Shown: positions 1 through 7,870, counted from the stretch's first letter. The stretch is DNA of 39,607 nt from Firmicutes bacterium UBA3553 (GCA_002381185.1 DFOA01000065.1:70573-110179), one strand, 5' to 3'. A program made the numbers and translations. Notes: generated by a model not told the origin, from the sequence alone.

Positions 1-53
1 ATTTAATTTTAAAAAAGGCAAGACTATAAAAAAATATTATAAGGAGAAATTTT

Positions 54-734
54 ATGTTTTTACATGATAAAAAAATGCTTTATGAGGTTAAGGTTGACAG
101 ACCCAATCCAAACTATGCGTCTATGCTTCAGGAACAGCTTGGAGGTCCTCAAGGTGAATTAAAAGCTGCTATGCAGTATTTGTCCCAAAGTTTCCGTATT
201 AAAGATCAAGAAATAAAGGATTTATTTTTAGACATTGCTGCAGAAGAATTAAGTCACATGGAAATGGTTGCTACTACAATTAATATGTTAAATGGTCATG
301 ACCTTGATGCACAAAATGCTACAATCGGAAGTGTGGAGGCTCATGTTCTCACAGGACTTACACCGATGCTTGCCAATGCTTCAGGTTTTTTATGGACATC
401 AGCATATGTTAATGAAACTGGAGATTTAGCAGCGGATTTATTATCTAATATAGCAGCTGAACAGCGTGCAAAGGTAGTATATGAATATTTATATAGGCAA
501 ATCAACGACAAAGGTGTTAGAGACACAATAGATTTCTTGCTAAACAGAGAAGAAGCCCATAATACAATGTTTAGAGAAGCATTTAATAAAATTCAGGATA
601 CAGGTTCAAATAAAAGTTGGGGAGTTACGGCAGACTCAAAACTTTATTTTGACTTGTCAACACCAGGTTCAAATAGTTTTAGTGCAAAAAATGCACAGCC
701 GCCGAGCTTTGCGGCACCAAATGGAAAAAAATAA
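54..734 (+). CDS. Manganese catalase family protein (di-Mn catalase, KatN/CotJC type)
   Basis: A 226-residue ferritin-like four-helix protein that should disproportionate H2O2 at a di-manganese centre. Residues that fit the known ligand set of Mn catalases are visible: Glu35 (in GPQGEL), Glu65 and His68 (in AAEELSHME), Glu136 (in AAEQRAK) and His169 (in NREEAHN). It lies between the short spore-coat CotJC forms and the roughly 280-300 residue KatN forms in length. The Gly/Ser/Asn-rich tail after residue 185 looks unstructured. The start is supported by AAGGAG about 7 bases upstream. It is a single-gene unit closed by its own hairpin. A role in peroxide defence fits the other anaerobe stress genes in the window; a coat role is possible. 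Confidence 0.93.
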   Translation: MFLHDKKMLYEVKVDRPNPNYASMLQEQLGGPQGELKAAMQYLSQSFRIKDQEIKDLFLDIAAEELSHMEMVATTINMLNGHDLDAQNATIGSVEAHVLTGLTPMLANASGFLWTSAYVNETGDLAADLLSNIAAEQRAKVVYEYLYRQINDKGVRDTIDFLLNREEAHNTMFREAFNKIQDTGSNKSWGVTADSKLYFDLSTPGSNSFSAKNAQPPSFAAPNGKK

Positions 735-746
735 ATATATTACAGG

Positions 747-776
747 TGACTCTATTGATGAGTCATTTGTTTTTTG
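747..776 (+). terminator. Intrinsic terminator after Mn catalase
   Basis: Six-bp stem TGACTC/GAGTCA (747-752 with 760-765) and a 7-nt loop, followed directly by a T-rich run. It separates the catalase gene from sfsA. Confidence 0.7.
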
Positions 777-894
777 TGACTGTAAGAGAGCGGACAAATT
801 GGAGACTGAGCCTGCAATAATGTTCAGAAATTTTGACAATAATAAGATTCTTATGATATTATAATTAAAAATCAGCATTATTAAAAGGAATATC

Positions 895-1575
895 ATGAAG
901 TATAAAAATATAAAGAAGGCTAGATTTATCAGCAGGCCCAACAGATTTATCGCCAATATTGAAATTGAAGGAAGATGTGAAGTTTGTCATGTGAAAAATA
1001 CAGGCAGATGCAAGGAACTTCTTGTTGAAAATACAGAAATATTTGTACAGGAATTTGATTATTCTAAACGCAGGACAAAATATGATTTGATTTCAGTCTA
1101 TAAGGAAGGGCGTCTTATCAACATGGACAGTCAGGTACCTAATAAGGTTTTCCATGAATGGGTGCAAAAAGGATATTTATTTGATAATATAAAGTTAATA
1201 AAGCCGGAATATAAATATAACAATTCGAGATTTGACTTTTATATAGAAGCGGATAACAAAAAAATTTTTGTTGAGGTTAAAGGAGTCACATTGGAAGAAA
1301 ATAATGCGGTTCTGTTCCCGGACGCGCCGACCGAAAGGGGCCTGAAGCATATTAACGAGCTTTCAGCATGTTTGGATGAAGGCTATGAAGCATATGTTGT
1401 TTTTATCATACAAATGAGCGATGTATTATACTTTGCTCCGAACTATAGAACTCATAAAGAATTCGGAGATGCTTTAACAAGTGCAAATAAAAGGGGAGTT
1501 AATATATTGGCGCTTGAATGCGAAGTTACTGAAAATTCAATAGAAGCAAAAAAATATGTTGACGTCAGACTATAA
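895..1575 (+). CDS. sfsA: SfsA family DNA-binding protein / nuclease
   Basis: A 226-residue protein close in length to E. coli SfsA (234). It has the N-terminal OB-like part (RPNRFIANIEIEG, then the HVKNTGRCKELL segment) and the C-terminal nuclease-like part with EVKGVTLEE and FPDAPTERGLKHINEL, which carries the conserved acidic and Lys residues of the family. SfsA was first described as a sugar-fermentation stimulation protein and is now often annotated as a DNA/RNA nuclease; its cellular role is unsettled. The ATG follows AAAGGA. It is monocistronic and convergent with tatA. Confidence 0.93.
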   Translation: MKYKNIKKARFISRPNRFIANIEIEGRCEVCHVKNTGRCKELLVENTEIFVQEFDYSKRRTKYDLISVYKEGRLINMDSQVPNKVFHEWVQKGYLFDNIKLIKPEYKYNNSRFDFYIEADNKKIFVEVKGVTLEENNAVLFPDAPTERGLKHINELSACLDEGYEAYVVFIIQMSDVLYFAPNYRTHKEFGDALTSANKRGVNILALECEVTENSIEAKKYVDVRL

Positions 1576-1880
1576 CTCTCTTAAGATAATTACTCCTCCG
1601 TCGCTTTTAAGTAAAAGCAGCAGGAGGAGCAATATATATACTTGGATGTATCGATGGAGGAATTAATTTGAAAGGTTAATTAATTCACAAATTAATGATA
1701 ACATATTACCGCCTAGCTTGTCAACGTATAGTTTAGATTTTTTTAAATTATTAAACTATTAATATTTTAACAAAAATCGGTTATGATGATTATTTTGTAA
1801 GTTAAATGAAAAGGTCAATATTTTAACATGTTTAACTGCAGGATATTCTTACAGAATAGTAGATGAAAGAAGCAAGAGTA
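1576..1880. other. Noncoding convergent spacer with two inverted repeats
   Basis: No gene seen. The stretch holds a long imperfect hairpin at 1593-1629: outer stem CTCCTCC/GGAGGAG, an internal loop, then inner stem GCTTTT/AAAAGC around AAGT. It lacks a clear T-run on either strand. A second inverted repeat at 1660-1686 has 9-bp arms GAATTAATT/AATTAATTC. The first is GC-richer than its surroundings and could be an end-of-transcript structure for sfsA; the second may be chance in AT-rich DNA. Confidence 0.5.
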
Positions 1881-1917
1881 TAAAAAAATACTTAAATAGC
1901 AGTTACTTAAGTATTTT
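1881..1917 (-). terminator. Intrinsic terminator of tatA
   Basis: Ten-bp stem AAATACTTAA/TTAAGTATTT (1886-1895 with 1907-1916). On the minus strand it ends in a run of seven T. It lies just after the tatA stop codon. Confidence 0.8.
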
Positions 1918-1925
1918 CCTATTGA

Positions 1926-2108
1926 TTAACTTTGCTTTTCAGCTTTTGAATCAGCGTCTAAATCCTGTGAAATTTTATTAGCATGTGATTTAAACTGACC
2001 GACAGCTTCTCCGATTGATTTGCCTATTTCAGGAAGCTTTGCCGGGCCGAAAATTATTAATGCTATGGCTAAAATTAATACTAATTCCATTGCTCCGATT
2101 TTACCCAA
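1926..2108 (-). CDS. tatA: Twin-arginine translocase subunit TatA (TTG start)
   Basis: A 60-residue TatA/E-type subunit, the pore-forming part of the Tat export system. It has one N-terminal transmembrane helix (ELVLILAIALIIFGP), then the family's conserved FGPAKLPEIGKSIGEAVGQFK amphipathic helix, and a charged tail. I chose the TTG at 2108 because AAAGGTGG lies about 8 bases upstream and the resulting N-terminus matches other TatA proteins; a longer frame to 2168 also opens with TTG but lacks a site and runs through the preceding hairpin region. It lies just downstream of a Tat-signal lipoprotein, a likely substrate. tatC is found separately at 18.5 kb. Confidence 0.92.
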   Translation of the reverse strand: MGKIGAMELVLILAIALIIFGPAKLPEIGKSIGEAVGQFKSHANKISQDLDADSKAEKQS

Positions 2109-2182
2109 ATGTAATCCCACCTTTAAAACTTTTTTACCTATTATAGTATTAACTGAACAATTTTTCAATTAAATTATCAAAT

Positions 2183-2204
2183 AAACGAGGATTGATCCTC
2201 GTTT
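2183..2204 (-). terminator. Hairpin between the selenoprotein gene and tatA
   Basis: Nine-bp perfect stem AAACGAGGA/TCCTCGTTT with TTGA loop. On the minus strand it is followed by ATTTGATAATTT, a moderate T-run, so it may only partly block transcription into tatA. Confidence 0.65.
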
Positions 2205-2218
2205 ATTTGATGAAGCGC

Positions 2219-2875
2219 TTATGCCAAAGTTTCATTTAACAGCTCGACCATTTTTTTGGTTACATCTGCTGCAACTCCTGCGCAACGTGTCTTTCTTTCG
2301 TCGCTGCCGAATTCATAGCCTGACTTTTCCATGAATTTTCCGACAGAATCAATACATAAAATTGAATTTGCAGTTGTTGTAGGTAACTCTAAATCAGGTT
2401 GATAAATTGGAAGTTCCGCTTCCTTATACCAGTTTTCTAAATCCACAAGTACTTTTTTCGCAACGTCTGGTTCACATACAGTACCGATACAGACTGCTGC
2501 TGCTCCTAAAGATCCGCATAGGGAAGATTGCTGGAATCCGGCACCGTAGTTGGTAAATGCAGCTACCGGTATCTGATTAAAAGGATATCCAACTTCTTGT
2601 GCTAATACGCCGAAGAACCCTTCAGCCACTCCGGAGCCTCAGCCGCCCTTTTCTTTATAGCCTTTAAAAGCTGCTGCTTCCGCAACTGCGGGATCGAGTT
2701 TCTTATAAGGCCATGGATAAGCAGGAGCCTGAGAAGTATCTACATCTGCTGCTGGTGCAGGTGCAGCGCATCCTGTAAGAAGCCCGCCTAATGATCCTAC
2801 TGCAACTACGCTTGCTGCAGTGTATCCCATTCCTTTAAGAAAATCCTTTCTCGTAATTTGTTTGTTTTCTGACAT
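2219..2875 (-). CDS. Tat-exported C_GCAxxG_C_C family lipoprotein with in-frame UGA (predicted selenocysteine)
   Basis: Two adjacent open frames (start to 2642 and 2638 to 2219) are one frame joined across a TGA at 2639-2641. Read as selenocysteine the product is 218 residues with Sec79. Residues 7-15 (ITRKDFLKG) resemble a Tat motif with RK in place of RR. A hydrophobic stretch follows, ending in the lipobox LLTGC with Cys36, then a Pro/Ala linker. After Sec79 the protein continues GSGVAEGFFG, then SSLCGSLGAAAVCIGTVC and a RKTRCAGVAA segment. These are the Cys-rich motifs of the C_GCAxxG_C_C / split-Soret cytochrome-like family, where a Cys is expected at the Sec position. The ATG at 2875 has AGGAGAG 6 bases upstream. 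A redox role outside the membrane is inferred; the substrate is unknown. Confidence 0.85.
2609..2641 (-). promoter_or_regulatory. UGA codon plus bacterial SECIS-like hairpin
   Basis: Twelve bases after the TGA (2639-2641, minus strand) comes a perfect 7-bp stem, GCUGAAG/CUUCGGC (one G-U pair), closed by the loop GGUU (2609-2626). Bacterial SECIS elements such as that of E. coli fdhF put a short stem with a GGU-type apical loop about this distance after the UGA to bind SelB. Both spacing and loop agree. Confidence 0.8.
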
Positions 2876-2929
2876 TTTTACTCTCCTAATATAATAGTAT
2901 TTAAATGTTAAAAATTTAATTACATACTT

Positions 2930-2958
2930 ATTATAGTATGAAGTGTAAAATAATACAA
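2930..2958 (-). promoter_or_regulatory. Sigma-A-type promoter of the selenoprotein gene
   Basis: On the minus strand: -35 TTGTAT, 17-bp spacer, -10 TATAAT (2930-2935), about 55 bases before the ATG. Confidence 0.65.
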
Positions 2959-3201
2959 GCAGTATTTTGACATATGTCCGTAATGCAGGCTGGGATTTTG
3001 TTGAAATCAAGCAAATTCAACATCTAATATACATAAAAAAATATTATTTCTAAATGCCTTTAATATAATAATTAGTTATATGAAATAAACAGGGTATAAA
3101 AACAGCAGCATTCTCGTAATTCTCAACTTATATATTGAATTTGTATTGAAATTAAATTGCACTTATTATAAAATTACTTATTAATCAAAAGGGAGGACAA
3201 T
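2959..3201. other. Divergent intergenic DNA upstream of azlC
   Basis: AT-rich spacer between the selenoprotein promoter and azlC. I see a weak promoter-like pair TTGAAA...TATAAA near 3147-3175 and the azlC ribosome site GGGAGG at 3191-3196, and no gene. Confidence 0.4.
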
Positions 3202-3900
3202 ATGGAAGAGAAGAAAAAAGCATTGAAGGCAGCATTTCCTCATACGATTCCTGTTATGACTGGATATATTGTTTTAGGTGCTGCCTATGGAATATTGATG
3301 AACAGCAAGGGCTTTGGGTTAGTTTGGGCTCTTTCTATGAGTTTGATTGTGTATGCAGGGTCATCCCAATATGTGGCTATTACATTTCTTACCTCAATTT
3401 TTAATCCTATTTATGCATTGCTGTTAACATTAATGGTTAATGCAAGGCATATATTCTATGGATTATCTTTAATGAGCAAGCTAAAGGGTACAGGAAGGTT
3501 AAAACCATTCATAATATATTGGTTAAGTGATGAAACATTTTCCGTTCTTTGTGCAGCAGAACCACCGGAAGGAGTCAATCGCGGTTGGTTTATGTTCTTT
3601 ATAGCTTTATTGGATTATACATACTGGTCAACCGGCACAATCATAGGAAGCCTGCTTGGAAATATGATTTCATTTAATACAAAGGGAATTGATTTTGCAT
3701 TGACTGCATTATTTGTGGTTATTTTTGTAAGCCAATGGAAAGACAAAAAAAGACATGAGCCTGCATTGACAGGGATTATATGTACAGTATTTTGCTTAAT
3801 CATATTTGGTCAGAATAATTTTGTTATACCTTCAATGATAGCAATTATATCTGTATTAACATTGATGAGAAAAAAGATTGAAGGAGAAACTGTTAAATGA
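3202..3900 (+). CDS. azlC: AzlC family branched-chain amino acid exporter, large subunit
   Basis: A 232-residue, strongly hydrophobic protein of the AzlC (LIV-E) family, which with AzlD exports branched-chain amino acids or analogues. Family segments are visible: FPHTIPVMTGYIVLGAAYGI near the N-terminus, SLIVYAGSSQYVA, and the VNARHIFYGLSL motif around residues 84-95. The ATG has GGGAGG 6 bases upstream. The stop overlaps the azlD start in ATGA, so translation is probably coupled. The substrate range cannot be read from sequence. Confidence 0.93.
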   Translation: MEEKKKALKAAFPHTIPVMTGYIVLGAAYGILMNSKGFGLVWALSMSLIVYAGSSQYVAITFLTSIFNPIYALLLTLMVNARHIFYGLSLMSKLKGTGRLKPFIIYWLSDETFSVLCAAEPPEGVNRGWFMFFIALLDYTYWSTGTIIGSLLGNMISFNTKGIDFALTALFVVIFVSQWKDKKRHEPALTGIICTVFCLIIFGQNNFVIPSMIAIISVLTLMRKKIEGETVK

Positions 3901-4229
3901 TGCTTACATCCTCCCAGACAATAATTATAATTGCAGTCACTGCTGCAGCAACAATTATAACAAGGTATCTGCCGTTTATGTTATTTTCTGATAAAAATGA
4001 AAGTCCGTATATTGACTACCTTGGAAAGGTGCTTCCTTATGCAGCAATAGGATTGTTGGTCGTATATTGCTTAAAAGGAATTAATATTACAGATTCGCCT
4101 TACGGTGCTCCAGAAGCCATTTCTATAATTGTCATTGCAATGCTGCATTATTGGAAAGAAAATACTCTGTTGAGCATAGGTGCGGGAACTGTCATCTATA
4201 TGATTTTGGTACAAGCAATTTTTATATAA
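3897..4229 (+). CDS. azlD: AzlD family branched-chain amino acid exporter, small subunit
   Basis: A 110-residue membrane protein with four probable helices. The N-terminal segment TAAATIITRYLPFMLF is the AzlD signature, and GKVLPYAAIGLLVVYCL follows. It starts within the azlC stop codon (ATGA) and is expected to work as a complex with AzlC. A second ATG follows directly, so the exact start may be one codon later. The operon ends at the terminator 4231-4257. Confidence 0.92.
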   Translation: MMLTSSQTIIIIAVTAAATIITRYLPFMLFSDKNESPYIDYLGKVLPYAAIGLLVVYCLKGINITDSPYGAPEAISIIVIAMLHYWKENTLLSIGAGTVIYMILVQAIFI

Positions 4230-4230
4230 A

Positions 4231-4257
4231 AAGACGGCAGATACCTGCCGCCTTTTT
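4231..4257. terminator. Bidirectional terminator between azlD and the coat-like gene
   Basis: Stem CGGCAG/CTGCCG with ATAC loop, A-run to the left and T-run to the right, so it can work on both strands for the convergent genes. Confidence 0.85.
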
Positions 4258-4271
4258 ATAGCCCTAACCTG

Positions 4272-4838
4272 TTATTGCATCTGATACATTCCGTTGCTTT
4301 CCATATATTTGAAGATAGTTTCACCGTGCTGTTGTTCTTCTTTTTGGATGTGATTTAAAATATTACGAACTTGAGGGTCCCTAAATTCAAATATGGCCGT
4401 GTCGTATGCACCTGATACATATTTTTCTGTCATAAGCATATCTGTACACAAGTCTTTATCTGAATTATTATAGTTTGAAGACTGTGATTTAGGCATAAAG
4501 CTTGACGACTGTTGGATCATTTGTGCCTGGCTTCCGCTTTGCTGAGACTGCATCTGCATGCCGCTTTGCTGTTGGCTTCCGCCCTGCTGCTGGTTTCCGC
4601 CCTGCTGTTGTCCTCCGCTCTGCTGAGAACCTGATTGCTGTATTTGAGGCATCTGGCCTTTTAGCATCTGGTCTATGGTGTTGTAGTGTTCCTGCTCTGT
4701 TTGACCAAGTTGTTTAAAAATATTTTTTAGCTGTGAACATTGAGCTAATTCAGCATAATTTGAATATTTTTCAATACAAATTTTCTCATGGTTTTTTTGG
4801 TCTTCCAATAATGTTCTTTCTTTTTGTGTAAAATTCAT
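4272..4838 (-). CDS. Spore coat protein, CotF-like, with Gln/Gly/Ser-rich insert
   Basis: A 188-residue ferritin-like protein of the spore coat CotF family. The N-terminal helices (residues 1-60, NFTQKERTLLEDQKNHEKIC) and the C-terminal helices (about 130-185, with CTDMLMTEKYVSGAYDTA and QKEEQQHGETIF) match the two halves of the family domain. They are split by a low-complexity insert at roughly residues 66-115 made of QQQGG/QQSGS-type units. I start at 4838, where AGGAGGTG lies 5 bases upstream, and not at the longer frame start 4886. It suggests a sporulating host, although CotF-like proteins also occur in vegetative cells. Confidence 0.85.
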   Translation of the reverse strand: MNFTQKERTLLEDQKNHEKICIEKYSNYAELAQCSQLKNIFKQLGQTEQEHYNTIDQMLKGQMPQIQQSGSQQSGGQQQGGNQQQGGSQQQSGMQMQSQQSGSQAQMIQQSSSFMPKSQSSNYNNSDKDLCTDMLMTEKYVSGAYDTAIFEFRDPQVRNILNHIQKEEQQHGETIFKYMESNGMYQMQ

Positions 4839-4934
4839 ATAAACACCTCCTGTATTATTATTTTCATAATAATTAAATATATCCATCGAATAGCTGGAAA
4901 TTTAACAAATTGTAAAGACTGCTTCTAAAATCAA

Positions 4935-4962
4935 TTGTATATTTTGGATAATTAGCTATAAT
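4935..4962 (+). promoter_or_regulatory. Putative sigma-A promoter for the B3/4-domain gene
   Basis: -35 TTGTAT (4935-4940), 16-bp spacer, -10 TATAAT (4957-4962), about 70 bases upstream of the ATG. Confidence 0.5.
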
Positions 4963-5034
4963 ATTAACTAGAAAACATTTTTTAATTATATATATAAAAT
5001 AGATTCGCAAAAAATCTTATACGAGGAGATAAAT

Positions 5035-5736
5035 ATGAAGTACACAATTGACAAGTCTATTTTTGAATTAAACCCTAATATAAAATTTGGAATTTTGATT
5101 GGTCATAATATCCAAAATTCAGAAACGACTTTGACTGATGAACAGAGGTTAAGAAAAGCAGAAGTGAAAATGAGAGATGAAACAAAGCCTGAACAAATAA
5201 GAGAACTGCATAGTGTTGCACTTTACAGGGATATAATGATTAAGTCCGGAATCAATCCCAACAAATATCCTCCATCAGTTGAAGCCATGTTTAAGAGAAT
5301 TATAAAGGGAGGACAGCTTCCGGCAATAAATGCCCTGGTTGATTTATGCAATGCAGTTTCAATTGAAAATGGATTATCTTTGGGAGGACACGATTTAACA
5401 GATATTCATGAGGATTTGGAAGTGCGCTACAGCAGAAAGGGAGATGTATTTTTGCCATTCGGTGCGAAAGAATACGAAGATGTCCCTGAAGGAGAGCTGG
5501 TCTTCACAAGCGGCAATGTGGTTCAAACACTGAAATGGGTATGGAGACAAAGCGAATTGGGGAAAATAACTCTTGACAGTCATGATGTATTTTTTCAACT
5601 TGTAGGGTTTGAGTATGGGGAAGGAACCCCCTTATATAATGCAATGGAAGAAATAGATGATTTGATAAGGGTCAGGTTTAAAGGAAGCTGCAAAAAGTAC
5701 TTAGTCGATATAAATAATCCATCTATCGAATTTTAA
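5035..5736 (+). CDS. B3/B4 tRNA-binding-domain protein (PheT editing-domain homologue)
   Basis: A 233-residue stand-alone B3/4 domain protein, homologous to the editing region of phenylalanyl-tRNA synthetase beta chain. Visible family marks are PPSVEAMFKRIIKGGQLPAINALVDLCNAVS-type helix text (residues 79-110) and SLGGHDLTDI after it, then EYEDVPEGELVFTSGNVVQTLKWVWRQSELGKI in the second half. Such free-standing proteins are proposed to hydrolyse mischarged tRNA or to act on amino-acid adducts, but few have been tested. GAGGAG lies 8 bases before the ATG. It is monocistronic. Confidence 0.85.
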   Translation: MKYTIDKSIFELNPNIKFGILIGHNIQNSETTLTDEQRLRKAEVKMRDETKPEQIRELHSVALYRDIMIKSGINPNKYPPSVEAMFKRIIKGGQLPAINALVDLCNAVSIENGLSLGGHDLTDIHEDLEVRYSRKGDVFLPFGAKEYEDVPEGELVFTSGNVVQTLKWVWRQSELGKITLDSHDVFFQLVGFEYGEGTPLYNAMEEIDDLIRVRFKGSCKKYLVDINNPSIEF

Positions 5737-5794
5737 CCTGAGAATTTACTTATACATCTAAAATAATACAATAACCTGTTTTGTAGGCAAAAAC

Positions 5795-5824
5795 AAGGTT
5801 GGGGCAAAATTTTGCTCCAACCTT
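5795..5824 (-). terminator. Terminator of the symporter gene (possibly bidirectional)
   Basis: Near-perfect 30-base inverted repeat AAGGTTGG...CCAACCTT with GCAAAA/TTTTGC inside. The minus strand continues into TGTTTTTG. It also lies just after the B3/4 gene on the plus strand. Confidence 0.8.
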
Positions 5825-5840
5825 TATGTTTCTATTAAGA

Positions 5841-7184
5841 TTATCTTTTTTCTTTAGCAAAGAAATCCTTTGAAAGTTTTAACACTGTTCCGCTTAAAGC
5901 TATAACTCCTATCAAGTTCGGAATTGCCATTAAACCGTTCATTGTATCAGCTAATGACCAAACGAATTCAAGACCGCCTATAGCACCGATTAATACAAAT
6001 GGTATCCACAAAATTCTGTAAATCATATTTGCTTTTGGTCCAAATAAGTATTCCGCACATCTTTCTCCGTAATATTCCCAACCGACAATAGTTGAAAATG
6101 CAAACAATACTATACCTATGGATACTATATATCCACCGCCCGGTAATGATGCGTTGAATGCTGCAGTTGTAAGTTCAGCACCTGTCAGTCCTGATTCCCA
6201 AACACCTGAGCTTACTATTGCAAGAGCTGTAATGGAGCATATTACCAATGTATCTGCAAATACTTCGAATACTCCCCATAAACCTTGTCGAACAGGGTGA
6301 TCTGTAGTTGCAGCGGCATGAGCAATAGGTGCACTACCTAAGCCGGCTTCGTTAGTGAATACACCACGGGCAACACCGTATCTTATAGCTTGTGATACTG
6401 CAGCACCTGCAAATCCGCCTACTGCCGCCTTGCCTGTAAATGCGCTTTTGAATATTAGACCGAATGCTGCTGGAATATGTGATACATTCATAATTAAAAT
6501 TGCAAGTCCGCCGATAATATATATTGCAGCCATAAAAGGAACTAATTTTTCAGTGAATGCACCTATTCTCTTAATTCCGCCTATTATAACCAATGCTGTA
6601 ACTACTGCTAAAACTACACCAGTAATCCAAGGATTGATTTGGAATGAAGATTGTAATGCTGCTGCCACTGAATTTGATTGTACCATGTTGCCGATACCGA
6701 ATGCTGCAAAAGCACCAAACACGGCAAATAATACTGCAAGCCATTTCCAGCCGAGACCGTTTGTTATATAATACATTGGTCCGCCGACAAATCGTCCGTC
6801 TTCTGTTTTTTCTCTGAAATTAACTGCAAGAACAACTTCTGCAAATTTAGTAGTCATACCTAGAATTGCTGCAATCCACATCCAGAAAACTGCCCCTGGG
6901 CCACCTGATGCAATTGCAGTAGCAACACCGGCGATATTACCTGTTCCAACTGTTGCGGCAAGAGCTGTAGCAACGGCCTGGAATGCTGTTACTTCACCTT
7001 CACCTTTGCCTTCCTTAGAAAACATTTTAAGAAGAGTGTTTTTCAAAATGTAGCCTAATTTTGTAATAGAGAAAAATCCTGTACTAATTGATAAAAATAA
7101 TCCTGTTCCAACAATTAATATTAACATTGGTGGTCCCCACACAATGCCGTTCAGCCAATTGTTGATGTTCATAATTGCTTCCAT
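5841..7184 (-). CDS. Sodium:alanine/glycine symporter (AGCS family)
   Basis: A 447-residue AGCS (AlsT/DagA-type) secondary transporter that should bring in alanine or glycine with Na+. Family signatures include FQAVATALAATVGTGNIAGVATAI (about residues 65-90), FVGGPMYYITNGLG and GVARGVFTNEAGLGSAPIAHA. About 10-11 membrane helices are expected. I start at the ATG at 7184, preceded by GGAGGC 5 bases away, and not at the longer frame start 7253, which lacks a site. It stands alone with its own terminator. Uptake would suit an amino-acid-fermenting anaerobe. Confidence 0.94.
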   Translation of the reverse strand: MEAIMNINNWLNGIVWGPPMLILIVGTGLFLSISTGFFSITKLGYILKNTLLKMFSKEGKGEGEVTAFQAVATALAATVGTGNIAGVATAIASGGPGAVFWMWIAAILGMTTKFAEVVLAVNFREKTEDGRFVGGPMYYITNGLGWKWLAVLFAVFGAFAAFGIGNMVQSNSVAAALQSSFQINPWITGVVLAVVTALVIIGGIKRIGAFTEKLVPFMAAIYIIGGLAILIMNVSHIPAAFGLIFKSAFTGKAAVGGFAGAAVSQAIRYGVARGVFTNEAGLGSAPIAHAAATTDHPVRQGLWGVFEVFADTLVICSITALAIVSSGVWESGLTGAELTTAAFNASLPGGGYIVSIGIVLFAFSTIVGWEYYGERCAEYLFGPKANMIYRILWIPFVLIGAIGGLEFVWSLADTMNGLMAIPNLIGVIALSGTVLKLSKDFFAKEKR

Positions 7185-7640
7185 GTTTTGCCTCCATATA
7201 ATGTAATTAAAAAGCGTTATATTGCTGATAACGGAATATAACGTTTTCAACATTTTAGCATATTAAATGTTTATGTACAATGGTATAAAATGAAAAATTG
7301 TTCATATATATGAAACTTTAAGTTAACTTATGAAAGATAGGTTTTCATTTTTTAAAAATTTCATACATATAATTTTAAAATTATTTAAAACTTTACGTTT
7401 TGTTAATATGCAGTTAATTAACTAACGAGGAGATATTTGGGGAATATTGTCGAAAAAACATGAGATATAGAGAAAATATCATTAATTATTTTCTTTAATA
7501 ATTTTTTTCTTGTGATATGTATTGTTATAAATAATACAATACGTCAAAACTTAGTTTATGAATTTTATTTCTTACAATTAAAATTCATTAGGTGAATTTC
7601 TTTTCTTATTAATTATTTGAATATTTAATTAATATTACTA
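7185..7640. other. AT-rich gene-free stretch
   Basis: About 450 bases with no open frame of note. It must hold the symporter promoter. An inverted repeat GTATTGT/ACAATAC lies near 7517-7541. A ribosome-site-like GAGGAG at 7426-7431 is followed only by a frame of a few codons. Confidence 0.4.
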
Positions 7641-7665
7641 TAAAAAAAGAAACGACCTTGTCGTT
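7641..7665 (-). terminator. Terminator left behind by the amidohydrolase relic
   Basis: Stem AACGAC/GTCGTT with a 3-base loop, then TCTTTTTTT on the minus strand. It sits 10 bases after the relic's stop codon. Confidence 0.8.
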
Positions 7666-7675
7666 CTGCTGTAGT

Positions 7676-7870
7676 CTATCTTTCGTATACAAATTCTCCA
7701 TCAATCATTGTTTTTTCAACTTTAATATCTTTTATTTCATTAGCATCAACCGTAAAAATATCTTTGTCTAACACGGTTAAATCAGCTGCATATCCTACAA
7801 CGGGAATATCTGTTGAAATTCTGTATAAGTCATGACGGATAACATTCTTACTTCTTATATTCCTTAATAA
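7676..7870 (-). pseudogene. C-terminal remnant of an amidohydrolase (YtcJ-like)
   Basis: The minus-strand frame ending at the TAG 7676-7678 reads IPVVGYAADLTVLDKDIF, then a IKVEKTMIDGEFVYER end. This is the typical C-terminal beta-sandwich strand set of the amidohydrolase family (GKxADLVVLDxD...VxxTxxxGxxVY). The rest of the enzyme (normally about 500 residues, with the metal-binding His motifs) is missing, and nothing upstream to 8008 encodes it. The intact terminator next to it supports decay from a once-working gene. The exact left edge of homology is uncertain. Confidence 0.75.

Noticed and set aside
669..956. Open frames overlapping known genes on the other strand or in other frames (for example 669-956, 6355-6771, 21748-21994, 31334-31672)
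   Set aside because: They lack ribosome sites and family motifs and lie within clear genes; they are by-products of the coding pattern.
2627..2641. Simple frameshift or nonsense pseudogene in the lipoprotein, or a separate gene starting at GTG 2629
   Set aside because: Both halves are in the same frame, no ribosome site precedes 2629, family motifs run across the TGA, and a SECIS-like hairpin has the right spacing and loop.
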